Origin: Candidatus Binatia bacterium | Lineage (GTDB): Bacteria > Desulfobacterota > Binatia > UBA1149 > JAJCZL01 | NCBI GenBank assembly: GCA_028278325.1 | Contig: JANQEO010000065.1 | Coordinates: 1 to 40,236, forward strand | Direction of reading: 5' to 3' | DNA: 40,236 nt | In this document: positions 34,115 to 40,236 of the stretch, piece by piece | Numbering within the stretch: the first letter of the stretch is position 1 | Layout of the letters: each line of letters starts with the position of its first letter | The notes under the pieces: model-generated | The model's database searches: none | What the model saw: the letters and a program-made list of their open reading frames with translations, nothing else | What the model was told of the DNA's origin: nothing | Translations under genes and position numbers: made by a program

Positions 34115-34507
34115 TCAGTTCGGGTATCCGTGTGGGGACATGACGGTGATCACCGGCTCCAGATAGTCACCGGGCGTGATCGATGCGTTGAGCGATAGAC
34201 ACTCAACGCCAGGTCTGTTCTCACGCGGACGGAAGAACTCAAACGACATTTCGTAGAATCGCTCGCCGACGCACCAGTCGACTGCGATGGCCAACGATTC
34301 GAGGACATCTCGGAGACGTCTTCCCTCGTCGCTTTCATCGCAGCCATCGGGCGTGCGCACGTGTAGGTCGTACACAGGTCGCGTTAAGGCGACCGGATGC
34401 TCCAACCCGAATTGTGTCGCCACATCCGAGACATCGATCAGGATGCCGCTATAGATGGCTTTGGCGCGCGGCAGAGTTATCCACTCGTAGTCATTATTGT
34501 CAATCAT
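34115..34507 (-). CDS. DUF6573-like protein, tandem copy 1
   Basis: The 130-residue protein shows the family pattern: a tyrosine-containing N-terminus, A-K-A-I-Y-S-G-I-L-I-D-V-S-D-V-A-T-Q-F-G and then P-V-A-L-T-R-P-V-Y-D. DUF6573 proteins are small, of unknown function and frequent on plasmids and other mobile elements. GGAGG lies 5 bases before the ATG at 34507; an upstream ATG lacks such a site. Two diverged relatives follow at 34830 and 35519 in the same direction, separated by copies of an intergenic repeat. The C-terminus ends in E-P-V-I-T-V-M-S-P, comparable to the two relatives. Confidence 0.75.
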   Translation of the reverse strand: MIDNNDYEWITLPRAKAIYSGILIDVSDVATQFGLEHPVALTRPVYDLHVRTPDGCDESDEGRRLRDVLESLAIAVDWCVGERFYEMSFEFFRPRENRPGVECLSLNASITPGDYLEPVITVMSPHGYPN

Positions 34508-34660
34508 TGGAACCTCCATGGTTGTCAAGGTTGTTGAACCTGGACGCGAACTCACTTCGCAACCAGGCGTGGCGAGATCGAGGACGATCGCGCCAGGTCT
34601 GATCGCGCGGTTGCGCCATGGAGGTGAAGCTGAACAGCGAGTGCTGGACCCTTGGATGCC

Positions 34661-34799
34661 AGCCCAGGATTATTCGGTTATCAGAGAGCGACGCTCGTGG
34701 AGCGCCTACACCTGTGCGTTGGAGCGGCCGACGCCTCGGTGACAGGAAAAGGGGGGAGGCGCAAGAAGTAGGGCTGGCTCCCTTGTGGGGCCAGCCCAA
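34661..34799 (-). repeat. intergenic repeat, copy B (terminator, bipartite motif, hairpin)
   Basis: Same order as copy A: terminator stem GGGCTGGCC/GGCCAGCCC region (34797-34771) with TACTTCTT after it, the motif (34746-34716) and a hairpin GGCGCTC/GAGCGTC (34706-34690, one G-T pair on this strand). The flank CTGATAACCGAATA resembles that of copy A. Confidence 0.75.
34716..34746 (-). promoter_or_regulatory. bipartite motif copy in repeat B
   Basis: Plus-strand GCGTTGGAG, 13 bases, GGTGACAGG. It lies 209 bases upstream of the gene starting at 34507. Confidence 0.5.
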
Positions 34800-34829
34800 G
34801 ATGCAGATGGCACAGGCAGATTGGATCGG

Positions 34830-35252
34830 TCACAGCTCGCGCGGAAGCGCGATGGTGATGACGGGCTCGCCGCACTCTCTCTGCTGAAGAACCGCCTCGA
34901 GCTCTACGAGTGCAGAAGTGTAGCGCTGGCTAAAGAAAGTCGCGCCGTAGACGTCCCGCTCTTCAGGAAGCTTGGCGTAGAACCCGAATCTGAGGCGCAA
35001 GATCGCGCTCAATACCGGTCGCCGGTCGAAAGCTACCCGTAGTGCCCATAGCATTGCCCTGAGGCGGTTGTACATCTCGCCGTGTTTCTCGTTCGGACCC
35101 GTCGACAGGAATCGCGAGATGACCCCAGGAGTCACCGTCACGGGGTCAACAAATCCCGCGGTCTTCGCGAACTCGGAGACATCGACCCGACTGTCGGGGT
35201 CGCTTCGTTGGGCGGGCGCAGCCAGGCCGCACTCGTTGTTGTCGTCGGACAT
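34830..35252 (-). CDS. DUF6573-like protein, tandem copy 2
   Basis: This 140-residue protein carries V-D-V-S-E-F-A-K-T-A-G-F-V-D-P-V-T-V-T-P-G-V, aligning with the I-D-V-S-D-V-A and P-V-A-L-T parts of copy 1, and ends V-I-T-I-A-L-P. It also shares F-G-F-Y-A-K with copy 3. Between these blocks the three proteins differ strongly. AAGGAGA lies 5 bases before the ATG. A terminator and repeat copy B follow the gene, repeat copy C precedes it. The function is unknown; a role in controlling transfer or host interference is common for nearby genes but unproven here. Confidence 0.7.
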   Translation of the reverse strand: MSDDNNECGLAAPAQRSDPDSRVDVSEFAKTAGFVDPVTVTPGVISRFLSTGPNEKHGEMYNRLRAMLWALRVAFDRRPVLSAILRLRFGFYAKLPEERDVYGATFFSQRYTSALVELEAVLQQRECGEPVITIALPREL

Positions 35253-35353
35253 GGTGTTCTCCTTAGTTGTGAGAAGGGCCGGATCTGGCCCGGACGGAAC
35301 GTGACGAGAGCGGAGCTTTGCTCGCGTGTCCCCGCACGAGTGTCAACGTCGCG

Positions 35354-35490
35354 GGCGCTGGGTCGTCACGGAACGACGCTTGGTTGAGCGTCTACACCAG
35401 TGCGTTGGAACCAACGACACCGCCGTGACGGAGAACCGTGGGAATCGCAAGAAGACGGGCCGGGGCCGCATGCGGGTGCCAGCCCCGGCC
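35354..35490 (-). repeat. intergenic repeat, copy C (terminator, bipartite motif, hairpin)
   Basis: Terminator stem GGCCGGGGC/GCCCCGGCC (35490-35458) then CGTCTTCTTG, the motif (35432-35402), and a hairpin GACGCT/AGCGTC (35392-35375). Both arms differ from copy A in a way that keeps the pairing. Confidence 0.75.
35402..35432 (-). promoter_or_regulatory. bipartite motif copy in repeat C
   Basis: Plus-strand GCGTTGGAA, 13 bases, CGTGACGGA. It lies 150 bases upstream of the gene starting at 35252. Confidence 0.5.
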
Positions 35491-35518
35491 GCCACGCGGC
35501 GAGTCTCAGCAAAACGGG

Positions 35519-35863
35519 CTAAGCCTCGTGTGGAAGGGCGACGGTGATGCCGTCGTGGTCCATAACTGCCCTGAGCATGACGAGCGTGGCCTCGTCGTCG
35601 GGGCCTTTGGCGTAGAAACCGAACGCGAAGCACCCAGGGCCGGGCGTTCGACACCGACCGAGAGCAGCGCGCAGCACCGATAGGATGTCCTTGAAGCGCT
35701 GAATCAGAACGCCAGGACCTGCGGAGCGGTCCATTATGTACCGGTCGAAAACGGCACTGGTCATTAGAACCGGCTCCTGCAAGCCCACCGCGGTGGCCCA
35801 GTTGGTCACGTCAAGGCGTTCCATGGTGGCGTCGGCGCTACAATCGGTGTTTTCGAGTGTCAT
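35519..35863 (-). CDS. DUF6573-like protein, tandem copy 3
   Basis: The 114-residue protein has L-D-V-T-N-W-A-T-A-V-G-L-Q-E-P-V-L-M-T-S-A-V-F-D, matching the D-V-S and P-V-x-x-T-x-x-V blocks of the other two copies, F-G-F-Y-A-K as in copy 2, and an ending I-T-V-A-L-P-H. AAGGAGA lies 5 bases before the ATG. It is the shortest of the three and lacks the N-terminal region of copy 1. A degenerate bipartite motif (35953-35981) lies about 90 bases upstream, overlapping the end of the repeat-poor gap after the coupling protein gene. Confidence 0.65.
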   Translation of the reverse strand: MTLENTDCSADATMERLDVTNWATAVGLQEPVLMTSAVFDRYIMDRSAGPGVLIQRFKDILSVLRAALGRCRTPGPGCFAFGFYAKGPDDEATLVMLRAVMDHDGITVALPHEA

Positions 35864-35952
35864 GATGTTCTCCTTGGTTGTGTGAAGGGGAAGGGTGCAG
35901 GAACGGGTCGGTGGACACGGACGGGCGTCCGGCCGTCACCCGCTTCTCCGTC

Positions 35953-35981
35953 GCTGGAACAACCAACGACACGATGACTGG
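35953..35981 (-). promoter_or_regulatory. degenerate bipartite motif copy upstream of tandem copy 3
   Basis: Plus-strand GCTGGAA, 13 bases, GATGACTGG. The spacer is the same length as in the other copies and it shares CCAACGACAC with copy C. Confidence 0.4.
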
Positions 35982-35984
35982 GAA

Positions 35985-38531
35985 TCAGGAACACCTGTCG
36001 CCATCGGGGGTGATGGTGACGTCACCCCACTCATTGACGGTGGAGGGTTCCGGTGAAGACTGCGGAGGTTCGTCGGGAGACTCAGCGGCAGCGCCCGCCG
36101 CCTGACCAGCGGCGGCTACGGGCTTATCAACGACGGTGTCGGCGTTCCCTCTGGGCCAAGGAGCTCCTTCGCGGACGTCTTTCTCAGGTCCAGTGATGGC
36201 GTAGTCCGTCTCCATGAATATGGGCAGACCTGAGAAGTTGCCGAACGGCCCGCCTTGGTCTTGGTGAGCGAGTTGTGCATAGCACAGGTTCGGCTGATTG
36301 TTCATTCGGGCGATGTCGTTGCCGCTGAGGGACTTGGAAGGGGCGTCCCTCCTGCTGCCGTCGGTGCCATCTTCGAGCGTCGCTCTGAGCCACGGACGTG
36401 GATCTTCGGGACCGCTTCTAATGAGGAACTGATCGATTTCTTCGTGGTTGGTCTTCCAGCACTGCTTGAAGTGGGTCTGTGACCAAACGACCTTGAACAG
36501 ATTCAGAACAAGCTCGTCGAGATCATCCGGGGTCTGATTGGCCAATATCAAGGCCAGGCGCTTGGATCGGGCTTGGCGAAGCACAGGCTTGAACTGAGGC
36601 GTTGCGCAGCACTGGAACTCGTCGATGAAGAGGAACGTCTGAGGGTTGGACGCCACAGGACGATCGCAGCACGCGTCGTAGAGTGCCGAAAAGGCAAGTC
36701 GCGCAGTGTTTCGCGCGCCCGACGGGTCCTTGGACGGGTCGAGGAAGAAGTAAGCAACTTCATCGTTCTCGATGACGTCGCGCATGACGATCGCGTTGTT
36801 GGCGTCCGTGCTGTTGAGCTGCGGGATCACCTGAAGCTCCGAGAGGAGATTGGCGAGCTCTGCGACGGCCTCCTTGCGCTTCTTGTCCCCTTTGAAGGCG
36901 TTTTCCTCCTGCGAGAGCTGATAGAGCTCGCGGATGCTGGAGATCTGGGGGTTGGCGGAGAACTGTTGCTTAAGCCATTCTCTGGCCATACCAGAGAAGT
37001 AGCCCGTGCCGTATCCCTCGCCGTGGTCGATACCTAAGGCTGTGTGGAGACCCTCGCCGATCTGTTCTGCGGTTGTGGTCTCGTGCTGACGCTGCATGAG
37101 CGGGTTGAAGACGTAGGTGGAACGATTGGCGAGGTTGGTGAACCACTTGAACGGAACGCCGGCTTTCTCACACTCCAGACGCGTGGTTTCGAACAGGGCC
37201 ATATCACCCTTGATGTCGAGGATGACTGTTCCGTTCGGACGTTCGTGGCGTTTCCTCTCCTTCTTCATCATGCGGATGACCTGGATGATGGTGGGAGCGA
37301 GACCACGCGAGGTTTTGCCGGAGCCAGTCGAGCCGAAGACGTATGCGTGCTGGTTGAACAAGTGGCGCGGGATGAGCACGGGCTCTCCGGTGTCTTCTTG
37401 CGTGCCCCACCAGATGGCCTGCCGCTCTTCAGGGTTGTCTGAGGAATGCAGGCGAGCAACGATTCCGTCGAACTCAGTTGGGAACTCTGTACCCGCGACG
37501 TCAATCGCACGCTCAAGGATCACAAGCGAGCGCCCCATGACCGCGAGCATCAAGGCAAACATCGCTGAAGCCGGCACCAGCACGCAGAGCGCAGCGGCTA
37601 CGAGCATGCGCACAAGACCAGTCGACGGATCCCCTGGCCAAAGCGGAGACATGAAGTACCCACAGAGGGCCCCTGTTGCCGACACCAGGAGCATCAGAAC
37701 GAGCACTGTGATTAGCTGGCGGTACCAGCGTGGACCAGAGCGCCCTCGATGGATGAAGGGGCTCGGTTCCTCGCCCTCTGTGTAGGTTAGCCAGTTTGCG
37801 AGTGCCTGAGCCACCAAGGCAACTGGTCGTCGCAGCTCCCCAGTCCCAAGGAAGACCCACAGCGCAGAGAACACGGCGAGGCCTCCCGTCAGTGCAGCGA
37901 GGGCGTAGGCAGAGGCCGTTGTGTCGTATGGCGTCAGTCCGACAGCCAGTTGCCACACTGGATCTGCGAGAGAACACAGCGTCGCCACGCCCGCAAGCGC
38001 GAGCAGCGGTGATGGGATTCGTGGTGGGATCGCGCGCTTAGGAACGTCGTCTCCGTCTTCGTCCGACTGATTGTTCGGTTCGTCAGCGTCTGGCGCAGTG
38101 CGAACGAAAGCCAAAGGGAAGAACAGCGACAGCCTGAAGGCACGTCTTAGAGAGACCCGCGTGGACGCTTCGAGTTGGTGACCCTCAAGCGCCCAGTGGC
38201 CGGCGTGAGCGAGGACTCGGAGCGCAAGCTCTGTGCAAACGGCCACGGCGACAAACCAGGCGCCGAAGCGAGGGACGAGGATTGAGGTAGGGCCAAGAAC
38301 ATGCAGAGCGCCGACTGCGAGCGCCGGAGAAAGGACCGGCGTGAACGGCCTTCCTCGTAGCGCAAGAATGAGAAAGCCCGTGCAGGAGACCCACGCCGCC
38401 GCAGAAAGCACCACGCCCATGAAGTCACGCGGAGGAAAGAGCAGCAGGACGCCACACGCAAGGAGGCTCCAATAGAGTCTGCGAGGGTGCTTGGCGAGGG
38501 ATTCCGTCTCTCGTCGTTGTTTGAACGCCAT
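35985..38531 (-). CDS. VirD4/TraD-type coupling protein ATPase
   Basis: The 848-residue protein has several N-terminal membrane segments (about residues 20-60, 75-110, 175-230 and 270-335), more than usual for the family, then a cytoplasmic ATPase domain. Walker A is V-F-G-S-T-G-S-G-K-T-S (398-408), followed by V-I-L-D-I-K-G-D-M, and Walker B is F-L-F-I-D-E-F-Q (633-640). R-Q-A-R-S-K-R-L-A-L-I-L-A-N-Q-T-P fits the conserved region after Walker B. Coupling proteins bring the relaxase-DNA complex to a type IV secretion channel in conjugation. No relaxase or channel gene is seen in the window. The tail is low-complexity and acidic. The ATG at 38531 has GGAGG about 12 bases upstream and lies 2 bases after the stop of the next gene, so they form an operon. 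Confidence 0.88.
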   Translation of the reverse strand: MAFKQRRETESLAKHPRRLYWSLLACGVLLLFPPRDFMGVVLSAAAWVSCTGFLILALRGRPFTPVLSPALAVGALHVLGPTSILVPRFGAWFVAVAVCTELALRVLAHAGHWALEGHQLEASTRVSLRRAFRLSLFFPLAFVRTAPDADEPNNQSDEDGDDVPKRAIPPRIPSPLLALAGVATLCSLADPVWQLAVGLTPYDTTASAYALAALTGGLAVFSALWVFLGTGELRRPVALVAQALANWLTYTEGEEPSPFIHRGRSGPRWYRQLITVLVLMLLVSATGALCGYFMSPLWPGDPSTGLVRMLVAAALCVLVPASAMFALMLAVMGRSLVILERAIDVAGTEFPTEFDGIVARLHSSDNPEERQAIWWGTQEDTGEPVLIPRHLFNQHAYVFGSTGSGKTSRGLAPTIIQVIRMMKKERKRHERPNGTVILDIKGDMALFETTRLECEKAGVPFKWFTNLANRSTYVFNPLMQRQHETTTAEQIGEGLHTALGIDHGEGYGTGYFSGMAREWLKQQFSANPQISSIRELYQLSQEENAFKGDKKRKEAVAELANLLSELQVIPQLNSTDANNAIVMRDVIENDEVAYFFLDPSKDPSGARNTARLAFSALYDACCDRPVASNPQTFLFIDEFQCCATPQFKPVLRQARSKRLALILANQTPDDLDELVLNLFKVVWSQTHFKQCWKTNHEEIDQFLIRSGPEDPRPWLRATLEDGTDGSRRDAPSKSLSGNDIARMNNQPNLCYAQLAHQDQGGPFGNFSGLPIFMETDYAITGPEKDVREGAPWPRGNADTVVDKPVAAAGQAAGAAAESPDEPPQSSPEPSTVNEWGDVTITPDGDRCS

Positions 38532-38533
38532 GG

Positions 38534-39316
38534 CTATTGCCCTCCGCTGCTGTCACGTTTGTTGCGGGGCTTCCGTTGGATTCCCATCACGACATCGGCC
38601 AGTAGGGGGCGAACTGCGATGGTGATGGGGACTTTGACGCCAAGGTCTCGCGCGGCGCGAATCAGCGCGTCACGCTTGCTCTTGGAGTGAGTCACGATGG
38701 CGAACGAGAAGTGCTCGTCGTGTTTGCTCAGGAACTCCGGGTGCTTGCAGTGGCGGCGGTAGGCCTTGAGGACCTTCCGGATGAAGGGCCTGGCCTCTGC
38801 ACCCAGATCGACGTAGATCTGGCCGAAGCGCTCGACCCCGGCCTGGTCGGTCCTCAGGAAGAAGTTTTGACCGGGCCGGAAGCAGGGTGCGATCTCTGGA
38901 TACAGGTCCTGCATGGCAGCGCGCGACTCGCAGCGACGTGGCTCGTCCGAGAGGCAACAGAAGAGCAGGACGCCATAGGCGATGGGTCGGGCGTGGGTGC
39001 CGATCAGAGCTGTGGGGGCGCTGGGAACCCCGAGCATGCGTGCCGCCAGGGGCGTGAGGTGATAGCAGGGCTGGCGGCCAACGAGCGTCGTGCGCATGAG
39101 CAGCGCAGGTCTCCCCTTTTCAGGCTCGTGCTTGCGCAGGCGCCGAACGACTGTGCGTGCGGTTTCCTTGCACTTCCCCTCAGGCTCAAAGAACAGGTGA
39201 TGGACAACGTCGAGGGTAGTGAGTCGATATCGGGTGACATGGCGCAGAATGCGCTCGTCTCGCCCCTTAAGTCCGACCTGGCTTGGAGTGGGACTGAGGA
39301 TGTCTTGGGGAATCAT
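38534..39316 (-). CDS. replication-relaxation-like winged-helix protein
   Basis: The 260-residue protein begins with a winged-helix domain (about residues 15-95: R-D-E-R-I-L-R-H-V-T-R-Y-R-L-T-T-L-D-V-V, then T-V-V-R-R-L-R-K-H, and L-T-P-L-A-A-R-M-L), which resembles the N-terminal part of the replication-relaxation family. The remainder has helices and beta strands (for example F-F-L-R-T-D-Q-A-G-V-E-R-F-G-Q-I-Y-V-D-L-G) as in that family. Members are plasmid-encoded and are thought to act in replication or mobilisation. GGGAGG lies 7 bases before the ATG at 39316. The coupling protein gene follows with a gap of 2 bases. The bipartite motif at 39388 lies 72 bases upstream. Confidence 0.65.
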   Translation of the reverse strand: MIPQDILSPTPSQVGLKGRDERILRHVTRYRLTTLDVVHHLFFEPEGKCKETARTVVRRLRKHEPEKGRPALLMRTTLVGRQPCYHLTPLAARMLGVPSAPTALIGTHARPIAYGVLLFCCLSDEPRRCESRAAMQDLYPEIAPCFRPGQNFFLRTDQAGVERFGQIYVDLGAEARPFIRKVLKAYRRHCKHPEFLSKHDEHFSFAIVTHSKSKRDALIRAARDLGVKVPITIAVRPLLADVVMGIQRKPRNKRDSSGGQ

Positions 39317-39387
39317 GGCAACGCCTCCCGACGAGAAACGCGGGGTGACCGGTGGCAAGCGCCCCGGTGGCGCCGCTGACAGGAGAG

Positions 39388-39418
39388 GCGTTGGATGCGG
39401 ACGGGCGGAGGTGACAGA
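39388..39418 (-). promoter_or_regulatory. bipartite motif copy upstream of the replication-relaxation-like gene
   Basis: Plus-strand GCGTTGGAT, 13 bases, GGTGACAGA, identical in both blocks to the copy at 33980. A T-rich tail (CCCTTTTT on the minus strand near 39425) lies directly before it, possibly part of a terminator for the sigma gene. Confidence 0.55.
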
Positions 39419-39447
39419 AAAAGGGCCGAGAGCTGCGAGGCTGGCGG

Positions 39448-40074
39448 TTAGTCCTCTGAGAGCTCCTCGAACACCGACCCTGGTAGCGCCTCGCGCATCC
39501 GCTGCAGGATGCGGCGATAGCGCACAGCGACGGTGTTGGGCTCAAGCCCCATCACGGCAGCCACGTCCTTGTTTGGCTGCTGTTCGATGGCTCGAAGCAC
39601 CACGAGCTCGCGATCTTCGGACGAAAGGTTGCGGATGGCCTGGGTGACGAGCTCCTGAGCCTCTCCCTTCACGGCAGCCTGGCTCACGGCCGACTGGTCA
39701 GCCGGGAGGCGCGCCACGGGGTCCAGGCCCTCGGAATCCTCCCCTCCCCCACCCTGGCGTTTCGGTTTTCCCCGGATGTGCTTCTTGACGAGATCGCGCA
39801 CACGGTTGCGAAGCGTAGAGCTGAGGAATCTAACGACCGCTGGCGTCTGGCGTCCGTCTTGGCGACGGAGTTTGGTGAAAGCGACCTGCCAGACGTCGTT
39901 CACAAGGTCTGTCGGGTCGTAGTTGAGCCTGAGCTCGGGTCCGAGGTGGTACTCGGCCTGGGCGTGCAAGAGCGGTGAGAGGCGCTCCACGACCCAGTTC
40001 CAGCTCTCCTCGTCACCGTCCATCGCTTTTTGAACGTAGAACGTGGTCGGGTGGGGCTCGCTTGGCGGGCTCAT
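39448..40074 (-). CDS. ECF-type sigma factor
   Basis: The 208-residue protein is a free-standing ECF sigma factor with region 2 at about residues 15-100 (Y-D-P-T-D-L-V-N-D-V-W-Q-V-A-F and F-L-S-S-T-L-R-N-R-V-R-D) and region 4 at about 145-200 (S-S-E-D-R-E-L-V-V-L-R, then N-K-D-V-A-A-V-M-G-L-E-P-N-T-V-A-V-R-Y-R-R). The linker is longer than usual and Gly/Glu-rich. Its location at the end of the mobile-element-like gene block suggests it may transcribe the genes with the bipartite motif, which is inference. It diverges from the gene at 40140. Confidence 0.88.
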   Translation of the reverse strand: MSPPSEPHPTTFYVQKAMDGDEESWNWVVERLSPLLHAQAEYHLGPELRLNYDPTDLVNDVWQVAFTKLRRQDGRQTPAVVRFLSSTLRNRVRDLVKKHIRGKPKRQGGGGEDSEGLDPVARLPADQSAVSQAAVKGEAQELVTQAIRNLSSEDRELVVLRAIEQQPNKDVAAVMGLEPNTVAVRYRRILQRMREALPGSVFEELSED

Positions 40075-40139
40075 CAGTCACCAGGATACCGCAGTCGGAC
40101 TTGCCGTTTGGGGCAGGTCACTGGTGTAGTTGTCTTGGG

Positions 40140-40236
40140 ATGAGTGCCTCTAAGGATTCAGCACCGGCCATTGAGCTCGCCTTTCTCAAGCGTTTCCTGG
40201 CTGACCGAAACCGGGGCGAGGAGCGGCCGCTTGCCG
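40140..40236 (+). CDS. start of an unknown gene, possibly a protein kinase (3' end outside window)
   Basis: An ATG at 40140 opens a frame that is still open at the window edge: M-S-A-S-K-D-S-A-P-A-I-E-L-A-F-L-K-R-F-L and 12 further residues. A leucine-rich, charged start like this occurs in serine/threonine kinases next to ECF sigma genes in planctomycetes, but the catalytic part is not present, so the identification is a guess. There are 65 bases between it and the divergent sigma gene. Confidence 0.45.
   Translation, partial: MSASKDSAPAIELAFLKRFLADRNRGEERPLA

Noticed and set aside
33921..35490. Integron cassette array (gene plus attC-like repeat)
   Set aside because: The GTTGGAT box fits GTTRRRY in two copies, but a paired RYYYAAC arm at the other end and an integron integrase were not found, and each repeat contains terminator and promoter-like parts.
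1..40236. tRNA, rRNA, CRISPR arrays and insertion sequences
   Set aside because: None recognised by eye; no regularly spaced direct repeats with unique spacers and no transposase motifs were found.

Overview
The window looks like chromosome plus an inserted accessory region from a high-GC planctomycete. The evidence is the gene content: two ECF-type sigma factors fused through a membrane segment to long carboxypeptidase-regulatory-like (CarboxypepD_reg-type) repeat tails, a third ECF sigma factor, a DUF1800/DUF1501 pair with a Tat-type signal, and a BlaI/BlaR1-like pair whose sensor tail is again built from these repeats. No rRNA, tRNA or CRISPR array was seen, and species-level placement is not possible from the sequence alone.

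Region 1 (1-20,030) reads as core genome. It holds the C-terminal end of a repeat-tail protein, a secreted thioredoxin-like protein with an unknown C-terminal domain, two sigma/repeat fusions (2503-5814 and 7167-10568) flanking a membrane-anchored protein (5881-6975), then a tight operon of BlaI-like repressor, M56 metallopeptidase sensor, DUF1800 and DUF1501 (11533-17601). A secreted nidogen-like protein and a small single-span membrane protein follow. Five products in the first 15 kb carry envelope-facing beta-sandwich repeats attached to regulators or anchors, suggesting envelope sensing tied to transcription.

Region 2 (20,100-27,300) is an accessory island with decay. It contains a truncated UvrD-type helicase start, a frameshifted and truncated ParB-methyltransferase gene, and an antitoxin next to a truncated PIN toxin. 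Between them lies an intact divergent pair: a 1182-residue protein with an XRE-type helix-turn-helix, a restriction-nuclease-like domain, a STAND-type NTPase and a long helical tail (20448-23996), and a 458-residue protein ending in a HEPN-like R-x4-H motif (24109-25485). They share a 112-bp AT-rich promoter region with direct repeats. This is the best candidate for an undescribed defence system.

Region 3 (27,400-40,236) resembles part of a plasmid or integrative mobile element: ArdC-type antirestriction protein, several tiny membrane proteins with strong ribosome binding sites, a HEAT-like lipoprotein, three diverged tandem DUF6573-like genes, a VirD4/TraD-type coupling ATPase, a winged-helix replication-relaxation-like protein, an ECF sigma factor and the start of a divergent gene. 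Most genes here run on the minus strand, have strong Shine-Dalgarno sites and often hairpin terminators. A bipartite motif (in transcription direction TGTCA, then TCCAA, with a fixed 13-base spacer between flanking blocks) recurs upstream of several of these genes. I infer that it is a shared promoter or operator, possibly linked to the local sigma factor.
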